Source of the DNA: Plecoglossus altivelis
Taxonomy: Eukaryota > Chordata > Actinopteri > Osmeriformes > Plecoglossidae
Direction: 5' to 3'
Assembly (NCBI GenBank): GCA_036571765.1
Contig: BROE01000010.1
Location: 7,186,353-7,250,352, forward strand
DNA: 64,000 bases
Shown here: in pieces, positions 39,150 to 50,759 of the stretch
Numbering within the stretch: position 1 is the first letter of the stretch
Layout of the letters: each line of letters opens with the position of its first letter
Notes under the pieces: model-generated
What the model was told of the DNA's origin: nothing
Seen by the model: only the letters and a program-made list of their open reading frames with translations
The model's database searches: none
Translations under genes and position numbers: made by a program

Positions 39150-39910
39150 GTAATGCCATATCGACCCTTATAAGAAAAGAGGCAATTAGGTCATGGAGTA
39201 TGCATACATCTTGCATGCTCTCTCTAGTCCCTGCAATTTGGGCAAAAAAAAGTAAAGGTCAGGCACGTTAGTCAGATTGCGCTCGACAAATTCTAAAAAG
39301 GCTCTGTGGTCACGCTGAATGTATTCACTGCAACATAATTAGCCCCTCAATTCCCCCTCTGCCGGTTCCCAGGCGCGCGCCAGTCAAAATCATCCTCCCC
39401 AAAATGCCTTTAACCTCTGGTTGCTCTGCAGCTTCCTCCCTAGCCCTTCCCTCTCCCACATTGTTCCAGCCGCGCGGCACCTAAACTTACTGCAGATGCG
39501 GAGGCTGATGCATAAATTAGTCATCAACATTAGCATTACCCTGTGCATGGCACCCGGTGCCAACTGCTCTCTGAGCGGCCATTAAAGGTCATGTTTTGAT
39601 GACTGAATGCCACACAGGCACCTTGGATCCCTGGAGGAGTGTTCCCCAGGTGCACGTGAAAGGTTAAAAATTACCTTCCCAGCGCCGCTGTCTCTGGCGA
39701 AGGAAATAATTAGAGGTTTTTAGGAGCGGCAGAATGCCTCCTGTCAGATGACAGAGCGGTACCTAATGGCCGTATCTAGGGAAGAGTCAAACAGGCTGTC
39801 AGTCCTGACAGGACAAATGAGCATAATAGTAGCGTAGAAATGGGCGCCTGTTCCTTTCAGGGGATAAAATGGCAGCGCATGAGTAGAATAGTGTGCGGAC
39901 TAACCTTTAC
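39150..39910. promoter_or_regulatory. Strong candidate enhancer with paired TALE sites and E-boxes
   Basis: This is the most enhancer-like block in the window: about 750 bp, non-repetitive, GC-elevated within AT-rich flanks, and saturated with transcription-factor-like sites. It has TAATTAG (39336-39342), a near-palindrome ggcacc-c-ggtgcc (39549-39561), AAAGGTCA (39584-39591, nuclear-receptor half-site) and abutting E-boxes CAGGTG and CACGTG (39647-39658). It also has two inverted pairs of the MEIS/TGIF core TGACAG: CTGTCA-ga-TGACAG (39741-39754) and CTGTCAG-tc-CTGACAG (39796-39811). No coding frame or splice structure is evident. CAGGTG is also the ZEB/SNAI-type E-box, so feedback from ZEB2 is conceivable but unproven. 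Confidence 0.55.
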
Positions 39911-40811
39911 ATAAATCTGCTAATACATGTATTAGAGGTGTTCTAAATGTAGTCTGACTCAGCCTGAAGGTGTTACCCACTCATGTTTATTCTACTTGTG
40001 TGCCTTTTATTACCTCATTAAGCCTAGATGCATCCATTTTAGTTTATAGCCCCTTTTAGGTAGCTACAATTTGAGTTTTGAGAACTAGAATTATTTGTCG
40101 TAAGGCTCTGTATGAACACAAATTATCCATGTACACACAATAGAAAGTTTATGCCATGGTAAAAGTCACTCGTAATAAACCCTTTTCTCAGCAATGGTCT
40201 TTTAATCTTTGTTTTGAGCAGCTTTAATACAATTCAAAAAGATCAAACATAAATTGCCACCACACTTCAGAAAAGTAAGTTCAAAAATGTTACAGACCCC
40301 TAAGCTAACACACAAAATCCTTACCTGCATATTTAACCCAAAACATGACCAAGGATGTGATTTGGGATCCATCTTGCTCCCCACCAACACATAGGTCAAA
40401 CAGATCTGCATATCTTTCTTAGCCTTCCAACAAGTCTGCGAAACTCAGCTTCTTTCTGCACTCAGGGTAGAAAATGCACACAAACCTCCCTCCTTAGATG
40501 TTTCCTCAATAAGGTGCAAGGTGTGGCGGCGAAATGGCAAACAATAGATCTAAACATAGCCTATGTGCTATTCACACTATTCATTTGCAAACCTAAGAGC
40601 TGGTAAGATGTACTTAACTCACCATTCTGTGGATCCTGGCATGCCCCATTGGTGGCATTTATATTCCTACCACAACATCCCGCGTGCTAATAGCAGGGTT
40701 ATTAACATAACAAACTTAAATGTTCTATATAAATAATACTGTTCCAGGATGTGCGGGCTCAGCTGACACTATTTAGGCAGCGGCTCAACATCTGTTTATG
40801 AACACTTTGCC

Positions 40812-40835
40812 TAATGATATCATCCGATATCATTA
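40812..40835. promoter_or_regulatory. Perfect inverted repeat with paired homeodomain-like sites
   Basis: taatgatatc and gatatcatta are exact reverse complements around the 4-nt spacer atcc. Each arm carries a TAATGA homeodomain-type core, and the pair gives a palindromic two-site arrangement. It lies just left of a C/CA-rich simple-sequence tract. Confidence 0.6.
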
Positions 40836-40909
40836 AGTGTGGCAGAGCACGCTGTACCAGCAGGTGCAGCTGTTTCAGCTTCCCATCATGGGCAAAGAGA
40901 AAAGAGACT

Positions 40910-41012
40910 CCCCCCCCCCCCCACACACACACAATCCCTGCCCCCCCTCCACCTCACACACACAACCACGCATATACACACTACCCATCCCCTCCCCACC
41001 CCCCCACCAGCC
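40910..41012. repeat. Poly-C, CA microsatellite and C-rich tract
   Basis: A C run (40910-40922) passes into (CA)n and then further C-rich and CA-rich sequence to about 41012. The several open frames here on both strands are artefacts of this low-complexity tract. Confidence 0.85.
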
Positions 41013-41099
41013 GCCAAACCGATCATTAGGACAATTTTCTTCAACAAAAAAAAGCAGCCCTGTGATTTCAATCTGTATATCACCTGTAATTGTAGTTTT

Positions 41100-43120
41100 T
41101 AGCAAGTGGCTGATTCCATACATTTAGCGGGGTAAACTGCAACTGACGCCTGAATGCTGAAAGCACATTTGTGCCACCAGCTGCAGGGGTTGTTTTTAGA
41201 TGGCTGTTTTTTCCAGGGTGGCTCGGAGGCAGAGCTGGAGCCCAGGCCGCGCCTTTGTTTCCTCTCTTGGTTCACTCTGTTTAGATGCTCAAAATTATAC
41301 AAATGATGGATTATTTTCCCTCAGAACAATGAAATTGTTTCCCCCTCCCTGAATCAAAAGACCTTTGTGGGTAGCTTCACTCACAGGTGGCCTGTGGTCA
41401 TGTGATCCTCACACTCCTTGGTCATTTGTCAGGTGTCGGGGAAGGGTTTTACGAATGGTGCTGATCTCAACCAGTTTAAACCATATGGATTCCATTGCAT
41501 TCTAAGAGTAATTAAATACAGTGACGTGTTAAACACTGGTTCAATATGTCATGTTTCATGTTAAATAATCGTTTAGCATGTCACATACAGTAAAATATGG
41601 TTGGAGATAAGCCACATCTATTTCATCATCGATGCATAAAAAACGTGCATGTCGAATACTAACACTTTTGACTTTATTCCTATTGTAACGCAGATATTTG
41701 TACCTACACATAATCCTAATCAACTATAAACTGATGATCTGCTCTCTCAAGTTCATTTTGGCACTCAAAGTATGAATTTTCATTTGCAAGGGGAAAAAAA
41801 GCAAGACGAAAATGAGAGTCCTGGGCATATTGACCCTTGAAGTGCTGGAATGGAGAACTTGCTCTGAGCACTGTCACTCAGCAGGGAATTCAAGCCCCCC
41901 CCCTCCCTCCAGCTGTTCTCTAAATGTTGATTATACAAGACACAGGGGTAGCCTGGCCTCCCGCTCCAGCAGTCAGCCATCACCCAGGAGGAGAGAGAGT
42001 GGAACTGCCTGACCTAAGGTGTTCGCTGACCCAGGGTACAGTTCAGGAAGGGTCCTGGCTCTAGGGTTCCTTGGCTAGTCTCTCCAGCCCCCCTTCGCTC
42101 TTAGAGCAACAACAATCCCTGGATGGAAACATAGACTCAGACAGCACGGCCCGGGGAAAAGGAAAACAGCAGAGAAGACCAGACCATGGTGGTGTTTACA
42201 TAATTCCTCATCAAAATTGAACTTAGAAGGGAGCACACTTTTTCATGACTTCTATTTGCACAGTACACAGTGTTGTAACGTATATAATCCACTGACGCTA
42301 CTACTAAATCATTAGCATGCTGTTCATTTTAAAGACATTGATTTTCATTACCTCTCCTCTTTCTATGATATTTAAAGCTTTTTTTCTGAATAATCTTATC
42401 ATTCTGGCATATGGCAAGAGCAGTCTTAATTTTCTCTTCACAAATTTCCTAATGGGGAAACAAAAGCGATGAGCTTCATCACCCTAAGGCACAAGAGTTA
42501 GCAGTGATGGAACATTCAAGTTAATGGACGACCTAACAACATTGAGTCAGTACATTCTGTACTTGAACAGAAAACAAGTCACTGGAGTACACTAACTTTG
42601 CCAGTCATTTCCCCAAATGAAATCTTGTTTTTGAATTAAAAAAATATACATGTACTTATATACATTTTCCAAGTAAACATGTTTGTATTATATACAGAAT
42701 CCGATAAGGTTTGTCCATTCTGTCAAATATCCTGAAACGTCAAACCCCAATGTTTTAGGTCCTGGAGATACCCATTTAATTGGCAGGGGATTTCCTGTAA
42801 TGAATATGCATTCACCCTAAATTTCAACTCCATTGAAGTTCTAATTGATTGGGAAGGTTTTCTAATTCCAGTGAACCGGTGAAGAATCCCAATGACTAGA
42901 GTATCTGTGAATACAGGGGCGGCGAGATCTAAGGGTCGCCGTCATCACCTGAGGAAAAGAGAAGCTGACATTCCTCCGTCTTCTGAAAACCAAACCCTTA
43001 CAAGTGTTCCTCATAGAAGGGAGTGTCAGCGCCTTTGTTGTTTTTCCTTTTCAAGTAAATTACACTTTAGGATTTATTAAGACAAGAAACAATTTCAAAT
43101 ACTGGGACGAAACCCTCCAT
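41100..43120. other. Gene-free non-coding DNA
   Basis: No gene is recognised. 41130-41290 is non-repetitive with CCAGCTGCAGG and CCGCGCCTTTG, a weak regulatory candidate. 42770-43060 has CATTTAATTGGC and CTAATTGATTGGG and is another. The remainder is AT-rich. Confidence 0.45.
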
Positions 43121-43129
43121 GGAAAACTC

Positions 43130-43420
43130 CTCATTACTTTCTAGCCCCGGGCAGTCCTCAGCGCCGCCAATGTATCCATCTTCTTCCTCTTGTTTCTCTA
43201 TCTATATTTTCTGAGATCGTGTTGCCATGCCTAATGCTGTAATGTCACAGCACTTTGTTCAAAGTAGAGCAGTGATTCGGGCTCTCAGCAGGTGCTGCCC
43301 AAACTCTGCTCAATTATTAAAGTGGGGGCCACATGGAAACATTACTATCGCTGCACCCGGCCGAGAAAATGGAAAGGCTTTTGACATCATACATATTTCC
43401 TTTTCGCATTACAAAGATAC
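43130..43420. promoter_or_regulatory. Candidate regulatory element
   Basis: Non-repetitive block of mixed composition, with CAATTATTAAAG near 43310, CAGCAGGTGCTGCCC (an almost palindromic E-box segment) near 43290, and several CpGs in CTCAGCGCCGCC. No domain is visible in the 85-codon plus frame that overlaps it. Confidence 0.35.
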
Positions 43421-44294
43421 TGGCCTTTATTGTTTCTTCTTTTGTTTTATTCATTTGTGTTCTTCATGTGTTTTGGGGGGTTAAGGGTAGAAGAGGGTAG
43501 AATTGTTTATGCATAGAAATATTAAAGGCACATTTGTTCTCTTTTAGTGATATATGTAAAAGTGAGCTCATGATCTTTTTGATAGTCTTCAATAAGGTCA
43601 TGCACATTTCTCATGCAATTTCCATCCCCTTGAGAGACTTAGAAGTCCAACTCTTTTCAACTTCCCTGCCCCTATCAAACTCCTAAGACAGTGGCAGTTA
43701 GTTTGATTAATAAATCATAATAGTTTTCCCATGACAAAGACCCAGTGGACACAGTAGAACTATGGGAAAACAGTTGTTAACTTTGACATAGGGATCTCCA
43801 ACCAAGTTTGTTTCATGTTTCTCCCTAACTCCTCAAATATTAACACTTTGATATCAATTTAATGAGCAATCAATTCCTAAGCAAGTTCCCATGCTGCTGT
43901 ATATAGCCAGACTAAACCACAGCAGCCATAGTCACTGTAAAAGGTGCAACATTCACTGAATATCTCTCTCAATATTTTATGCATGGAGTTTGAAGCCCAA
44001 CTATCTTGCTTGAATCTCTTACAAAGAACAAAATGCTTCTCAGAATTTGTCAGGGAATCTTTTGTTGAACTGAAACGCAATGATAAGGTCAGATCCACAT
44101 GAGAACAGTGGCATTTTAAACAGGGGTTTGAAGTCAAACCTATGCAAGGAATTCTACTGAGCCATGCAGGCTGGCAGCCTCTTAGAGTGAGTGTTAGCAG
44201 GATGCTCAGTGGGCTGCAGTGGGATGGAAAACCAGGGGCTCTGGGCTGCTGTCGACTGTCGCGGCACTTATTCCAATGCTGCTTCTTAATGACT

Positions 44295-44405
44295 ATCCAT
44301 GTTGTGTGTGCATGTGTGTTTTTGTCAGTGTGTGAATGTACTTTGTACATGTTTTTGAGGGTATGTGTGAGAGTGTGTGCGTACGTGTGCACGTGTGTGT
44401 GTGCG
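44295..44405. repeat. Degenerate GT-rich tract
   Basis: Imperfect GT/TG sequence with embedded gcgtacgtgtgcacgtgtgtg. Alternating purine-pyrimidine DNA of this sort can adopt Z-form. The plus- and minus-strand open frames covering it are low-complexity artefacts. Confidence 0.75.
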
Positions 44406-44409
44406 GACC

Positions 44410-45340
44410 GCTCATACCCTGTAGCCTGTTCTCGGTACTGAATGTATGTATCTCACTGAATAATGCTTGAGGACACAATCTCTATGCATAATATCATCAT
44501 AGGGAAAAGAATATTATGCATCTCCGGTCTGTGTCAAACACTCTGCTTTTTAACAAGGAAGATGACAGGTCACATGAAGTACGTGAGAAGGACAATCTTC
44601 CTCCCTTTCACTTAAGTTGGTAAGCTAAGACGACTGAGTTTACCGTACATGCCAACAATTTCTAATTGCACTCCTTTCCCACAGATCCCGTGCATTTGTG
44701 TGACCAAATTCCTTGTGTGCTAATTAGGCACGGAATCTCAGTGTAGACACTCCTGACAGGTGCTGCTGGCCTGCCAGGGTCACGCTGAGGGAGCTGCACT
44801 CGCAGCAGTAAAAATAAGAAGACTAAAGAATAACAAGAGACAAGATGTGTTAATTTCAGCTTCCATCTGTTATTACATAAGCATTGCCAATGTCTACGTA
44901 TTCAGGAAGAAAGCGAGAAACAAAGAGAGATAGAGATACAGAGAGGGAGAGAGGGGAAGAGAGTTAAAAGAAATGATACAACAACAAGCACAACCACTAC
45001 TGTATAAACCCCTTGAGATAGTCCAAATTAATAGTGTGAAAGATTCAGTGCAGTGTGTTTAAGAACAGTAAAATATTTCCTGCTCCACTTTTGGTGCTAT
45101 CTAAGCACTATGCAGGAATATGCACACTTCCATATGTAATGCATCAATGTAATGTCAATAATCTAGGCCTTTTTAAAGCGGGGCCATATGAAAACTCAAA
45201 GGCGCACCACTATAATATGACTGATATGACACAAAACCACACTGCTTTACTTTATCTGGGTAGTGTTTTTCATTTTTTATGTTTAGCGATGGTGAACTTC
45301 ATTGTCACATGATTTGCAGGGGTGTAATGATTTTTATATC
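44410..45340. other. Gene-free non-coding DNA
   Basis: No gene is recognised. 44690-44800 is a compact non-repetitive block (GTGCTAATTAGGCACGG, CCTGACAGGTGCTGCTGGCC) that may be regulatory. A purine-rich GA tract lies at 44908-44965. Confidence 0.45.
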
Positions 45341-45349
45341 TGTGTCTTA

Positions 45350-46480
45350 CTCAAATTCGATCAAGAAGTTCTGTGGGTATACTACAGGATGAGTATGAAA
45401 GCCAAGATGATAAATGTTTTGTTCCAGCCAGCGTTGAACATCTCCTCCTCTGGTGTCTGTGCCACAGCTTGAGGAACAAAAGGGCACCGCAAACAATGAC
45501 CTGAGGACTGGCCGCTGATGGAGTCGAATATGCGACCGCTCGTATGTTTCTGCGACTGTGGTGCGGTGTGACTGTTGACATTGTCAAAGCCTTAGCCAAG
45601 CGTATTTGGCCGAGGAGACCCACTGTGAAGTCAAGGTGGCACCCCTTTCCTCGCAAGGTTTTGCCATGTCAACACGACAAGCCACTGATCGTTAAATGAT
45701 AGGTGCACCAGACAGGAACTCCTCATTGTTTTTCAAGTGGAAAGAGAAGAGCGGGGTAAATATCTCACATACTTGCATGGACAGTTCAACTTGTTTCCCA
45801 GGGTGGAGGATGGTATTTTTCAGCACACAAGCAGCCAAAATACACATTACTCGGACCATAGATCTTAGCTGCATTTCATCGCTGCTTCACTCCTACGGTG
45901 AAGGCGTAGGAAGATGTGGTATACTTTGGATTGGTAAAACTAAACAGTCAATACCCAGCCTTTGACAACCACGAGGCCTCGAGCCATCCTGTCTCCCACA
46001 GAGTTGAGGATGGTGTGGGAATGCACATTCTAATTGTTTGTTCAATTATTTTTCTTGGATACGGCACCTGCACTTCTCCAAGCGAACTCCTGAGAGAAGC
46101 TCACAATTAATGTCTCAGCAACTACAGGGCCTGCCTAAACACTTGAAAGTGAACCCAGAGGGCGAGACAGATAAATACCTTTTAGTGCTCAAGGTAACAA
46201 GCAGGGTGACAGTGAAAAACCTCACTGGGAGCAATTTTCCCTTTTATTTATCTTTCGATTTGACCCTTTCTTGACAAGGTTCCAGAGGTCCTGTCAGGCT
46301 TATTACAATATCCTTCCCCTAGTCTAATCGCAAGCCATTACAAACGTTTATATTCAGGAGGAGGCAGATGGGAGGCTACGCAGCAGTCACTGGCTGGGCT
46401 CTGATGGCCGTGAAACATTCATAATTTTGGGGATGTCATGAATAAGTTGCTCAGAAGATAACTCAAATTACAAAAGGCGT
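45350..46480. promoter_or_regulatory. Candidate regulatory stretch, densest at 45960-46460
   Basis: Long, non-repetitive, mixed composition. Motifs include TAATTG (46031-46036), CAATTA (46043-46048) and CAATTAATG (46104-46112, the same 9-mer seen at 16364-16372). The stretch also has repeated GACAG/GTGACAG and TTATTTATC elements. Short open frames on both strands carry no recognisable domain. Confidence 0.4.
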
Positions 46481-46589
46481 TTTTAGACCTACTCTGGAAT
46501 CTGTAGTGTAAAGTTTTCATCAGGAATGAAGAAATGTCTTCCGTTTTTCGAACCTCTTGTTTTTAAACGTATGATAAATGTATGATTGC

Positions 46590-46635
46590 AATAAAATATG
46601 TTTATAAAAATATGTTTGATTAAATATGTTTATTT
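46590..46635. repeat. AT-rich short tandem-like repeat
   Basis: Three near copies of aaaatatgttta occur in about 45 bp (starting near 46593, 46607 and 46621). Local AT-rich duplication. Confidence 0.65.
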
Positions 46636-46639
46636 CAGG

Positions 46640-49600
46640 TACTTTATGTTTCTTTGCTGAGTACCTTATAGCCCTTTTTTATATTCCTCCCTTCCCCCTC
46701 ATATATTCAGAATACATTTGATGTTATTGTGGAAAAATATGCAAATTGCCATTAAGTATCTAATTGGATGATGGTTATTAAAGGTATGGTTAAAGAGATA
46801 CCAGGGTCCAGAGCTCAGGATTTGTCCATTGACTAATTGGCCTTTTTTACACGTTCTGTTTAGTAGAATGGCCATGATAACAAAAAACAAAATACTTTGT
46901 ATTGTATTAAAACAGTAATAGCACTAAAATGATTCAAATACAGTTTTCAATGATAGATTTAGTTCTATTTCATTATTTTATGGTGAAATTTAATTTAATA
47001 AATACATACAATTTCAGCTCGTTTCAGCTCGTCTAGGCAATGTTTTGCTGTCTTCTTTTCCTTGCAAAAAGTTGACCTACAATATATACAATGAAGTGGA
47101 CATTCTGCACATTCAAGCAGGAGTTCTAGCATCTTACAAGCCACAAAAGCAAAAATCAGAAGGATGTCACAACAGCTGAAAGTGTCAGTCACAGAATTAG
47201 AACTTTTTTTCTAGTTCCCAGGCAGTGCAGCTGCCTAAATGAGGAGGATTAAGTTAACACCCTGCTTAGAGGAAGAGCAGGGCAGGATTAGGGCACTGGG
47301 CTTGGACATAGCAACCATTCAAGCAAGGGCCGCAGCTTTTAAAAGGGAAAAAAGGCAGTGGTGCACAGCTCTCACTGGGACTTGCATTTGGGTTGCCTGA
47401 ACAAATACATTGACAAGTGTAGCAGTGCTCTACAACATGGAAAACCATGTATGCAGACAGGAGAGAAAGCAGAGGCAAACAGACACACACAGACCATCAC
47501 AAGCTCTTTCACTCTTTCTAGCTCTTCTTATCTCTCTCTCTCTCTTTTCTTTCCCTCTCATTCTCTCTCTCAGTCTGTGTTTGAAGAAAAAAAGGAAGGA
47601 AAAGACAGGTGGCCATATCCCACATAGAAAAAGGCAGGAAAAAAAGACAACACCTGCTTCTGAAACCCAACCCAGGTATTCCATCACATTCCAGAACTGT
47701 TCCTCATAGGTTACACTGTGGAGGCTGGTCACACGGTCTTCATATTCAGCCTTTGCTGTAAATCATTTTACTCTGGGCATTCAAACCATGGGCATAGCAT
47801 GCACAACATGTCATCTTTAAAAAAAAATCCTTCTGACAGATCTAAAAAAGAAACAATTAAAGCTTATTCTACATTTTTTTTCCAGTATTTCATCAGCATC
47901 TTCTCTAAATTATTGGTTGTGTTTACAGTAAGAATGTATTAAGGCTAAATGTGAAATGGTGTGGTAAAAGCTGAGACACGGAGCGGGCTCCATTCATGTC
48001 AGTTTCATTAGATCATGGGGACCATGACACTGCTGTGGATGGGCCAGTGAAAGATGCCATTTTGTCTTCTCCAGTCAAGTCAAATGTCTTGGTCAGAGGA
48101 CAACTGTAATTGCTTGGACAGGTGACACATATGTGCAAACACGGAATACGGTGGGAGGCATGCTTGGATCACGTGGCCTGTATTTCAATTGCCTTAGCAA
48201 GGAAGTTTCATTCTATGCCTCTATTCTTCATTTCTTTGGATTTGATTATTGACTGTCACATTATGCAAGTGCTACAGTAATTTTATGTCAACTACTTGCT
48301 AAATATTGAGTATTTTACTCAACTCATCAATAGGGTTGCATTGTAAGGTGGAAATGTAACTTCTCTGAAGATGTGGAATCTGTTGAAGATTCCACTGAAG
48401 TTCCCCACGTTTTTAATGAAGTTCTTTGTGTGACAAAATTTGCATACTTTCCTGCAAACAGAATTAGTCCTGTAGGTGGATCATTAGAGTGTTTTCAACA
48501 TAATCCCACAATGCCACATTTTCTTTTACCCTTACTATTTCAAAGAAAGCAGTGTATTGTTGGAATCCCATGTTGTTTATTAGTTGGGGTGCCAGTGATG
48601 GGAGCTCAAGACACAATCCCAGTTCTTCAGTCGTTCTCTAAAGCGTGGACTGTTTCAATGCTACTGAGCCAACATAGCTTGGGATATTTTTCCCTCAACT
48701 AACAGAAAAGACCCATAGGCCAAGCGTAAGATGCTGTACTTTTTTAACCCAGGGGATGTAGTATCCAATTGTGTTTGTCAAGGCTTCGATTCATCATGTC
48801 ATGGGGCCTTAATGTACTCCACACACATCCTTTTGCATGCTCTAAGTATTTTCTGTTCAACTTAGACAGTCACTGTGAAAACACACATAAGAACTCTTTC
48901 GCAAACACTCCTTGCTCACCATTCTCGGCAATCCTCCAGAGTCAGAAATGTTCCCCTCTCTGTCTTTATCTTGTGGTAAATGTTGACAGACCAGTGAACC
49001 TTGATGTCAGCCATGACAGGCTTATGGCTATTTTGTAAAGTGAGAGGGAAAAACAACAGGCCTCTAGTGTGGTGGTTAGCTACCATGGATGCATGGCTCT
49101 GAGAGAGAGGACTCCTGACTAGCCATCTCTGAGAGACATGTACAGTAACTAACACTGAAGCAGCCTGGGACCTTTGGGGGAGGGTGGGGGCATCATCTTA
49201 TTTATTTCATTTTTTCTGATGCTGCCTGGTTTTCTGACTGCTTGAGGGGGGTGGGGGGGCAGATATATATATATATTTTTTTTTCCAACTCTGCCTGGTT
49301 GCCCCTTGAATCTAATAAGGGGTCTTCAGCAGATCACCATTGATGGGTTAGACATGAGGCCCCAGCAGGGCTTTTAAAATGTGTTCAACTAGCTAACCAT
49401 TTCGGGCAATTGAATTCAGATCAGCAGGGTTCATTTCTGAATGAAAACGTGTATGAAAATACATTGCGTTTACTTTCTGCGGTAGCACCTGGATGTCTTT
49501 TTGCATGAACAACTGTCTTTTATGTGAACACTGTTCTTTACGCAAGGCCGTTTTAATATGCTTTGCTTGCTCCTCTTCCCCTGCCTTCCTGTGGGAACCT

Positions 49601-50700
49601 CATTTGAGAAGTGTCGTTTCCCAGACAGGCTCATGTAGGGCACGTTTGAAAAGCTGTTACATGACAAAACATAAAGACAGCACACACAAAGGTGAGGGCT
49701 GATAATGAAGTGCAACACTTATGAGGTCCCGACCTGCCTGAATGTTATAGTTTGATGATGACAGTGACATCCTTTGAGGATGTTGTCATCAGGGATCTGA
49801 GGAACAATGCATGTGGCAGGATTCAGGGTAAAAGGGGTTTGGAAACGAATTTTTTTTTTTCAAACAATGTGGGTTTCAGTTTTACTGTGAACAGTATGTG
49901 CAGTAAGCGGTATGCAGTTTACAGCCAATAAGAAATCTTTCACTGGAGATTTTTTTTTAAATTATGACGTCAAACATCAATAAACTCACTCAGCTTTGAT
50001 GAGAGTGCTAATGAAAAAAACTGCAACTGAAGGTGGTCAGAACCAAGGCAGCTTGTTTTCTTGATTGCAGTAACCAGAAAGGAAGGAACCATTCTTCACA
50101 ATGAGTAGGAAAACTACCCAAGGAGTAAAGAGAGAGAGAGAAAAAAGAAGCAATGAGATGACACATTTATAGATTTGTGGCATCCTTTACTCATGCTGAG
50201 CCATTCTTTTCCCAGGGAAGACAAGAACCATTTGCCCCCCCTGCCCCCCCTTATCATGTAAAGTTTTCCTTTTCAGTTCCCATGCAACCACTATGGAAAA
50301 AGCAGGTCTTTCTGTTGCTACTGCTACCATGGCAGATAACATTCACATAACTTACAGTGAGTAGCTGTAGCTCATCACTCCCCACACTCACATCCTAAAG
50401 TAAACCTTTTCTGTCCCACACGTCCATCCTGCCGCTTGTTTTTTCCGATCCAGGGAATTCACTTCACTTTAATTGTTTGACAGAGTTTTCCTGCTTTTAT
50501 GCCATGCAGAAGGTGCAGATTTCTAAGACATTAATAACATTCCACTTCAGTGATTCCCTGGGGCACAACCTCATTAAAGCTTATAGACGGAAAAATAAAC
50601 TGTTGGTAGAGGTTGCATTTCCCGGAATTATATCTCCCAGAATGAGGAGCAAGTAGGTGAAAGTGATAGATTATTTTATGTCTTATCATTTATAACTAAA
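46640..50700. other. Gene-free non-coding DNA
   Basis: No gene is recognised. Items visible are a CT-rich tract (47525-47575), an AT then T run (49262-49284) and a G-rich stretch (49175-49260). The open frames are short and competing. Confidence 0.5.
49262..49284. repeat. AT dinucleotide run followed by T run
   Basis: (AT)n of about 14 bp merging into a run of about 10 T. Simple sequence. Confidence 0.85.
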
Positions 50701-50714
50701 GAACGTATATTTTC

Positions 50715-50757
50715 ATATTTATATATAGTATATATGTATATTATATATACATATATC
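50715..50757. repeat. AT-rich inverted repeat
   Basis: tatatgtata and tatacatata arms lie in a pure AT-type tract (tatatagtatatatgtatat and following), allowing a cruciform. It is probably a degenerate TA microsatellite. Confidence 0.65.
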
Positions 50758-50759
50758 CC

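Noticed and set aside
45351..45656. 101-codon minus-strand frame considered as a transposase fragment
   Set aside because: No DDE or helix-turn-helix signature, no terminal inverted repeats found, and no similarity I could defend.
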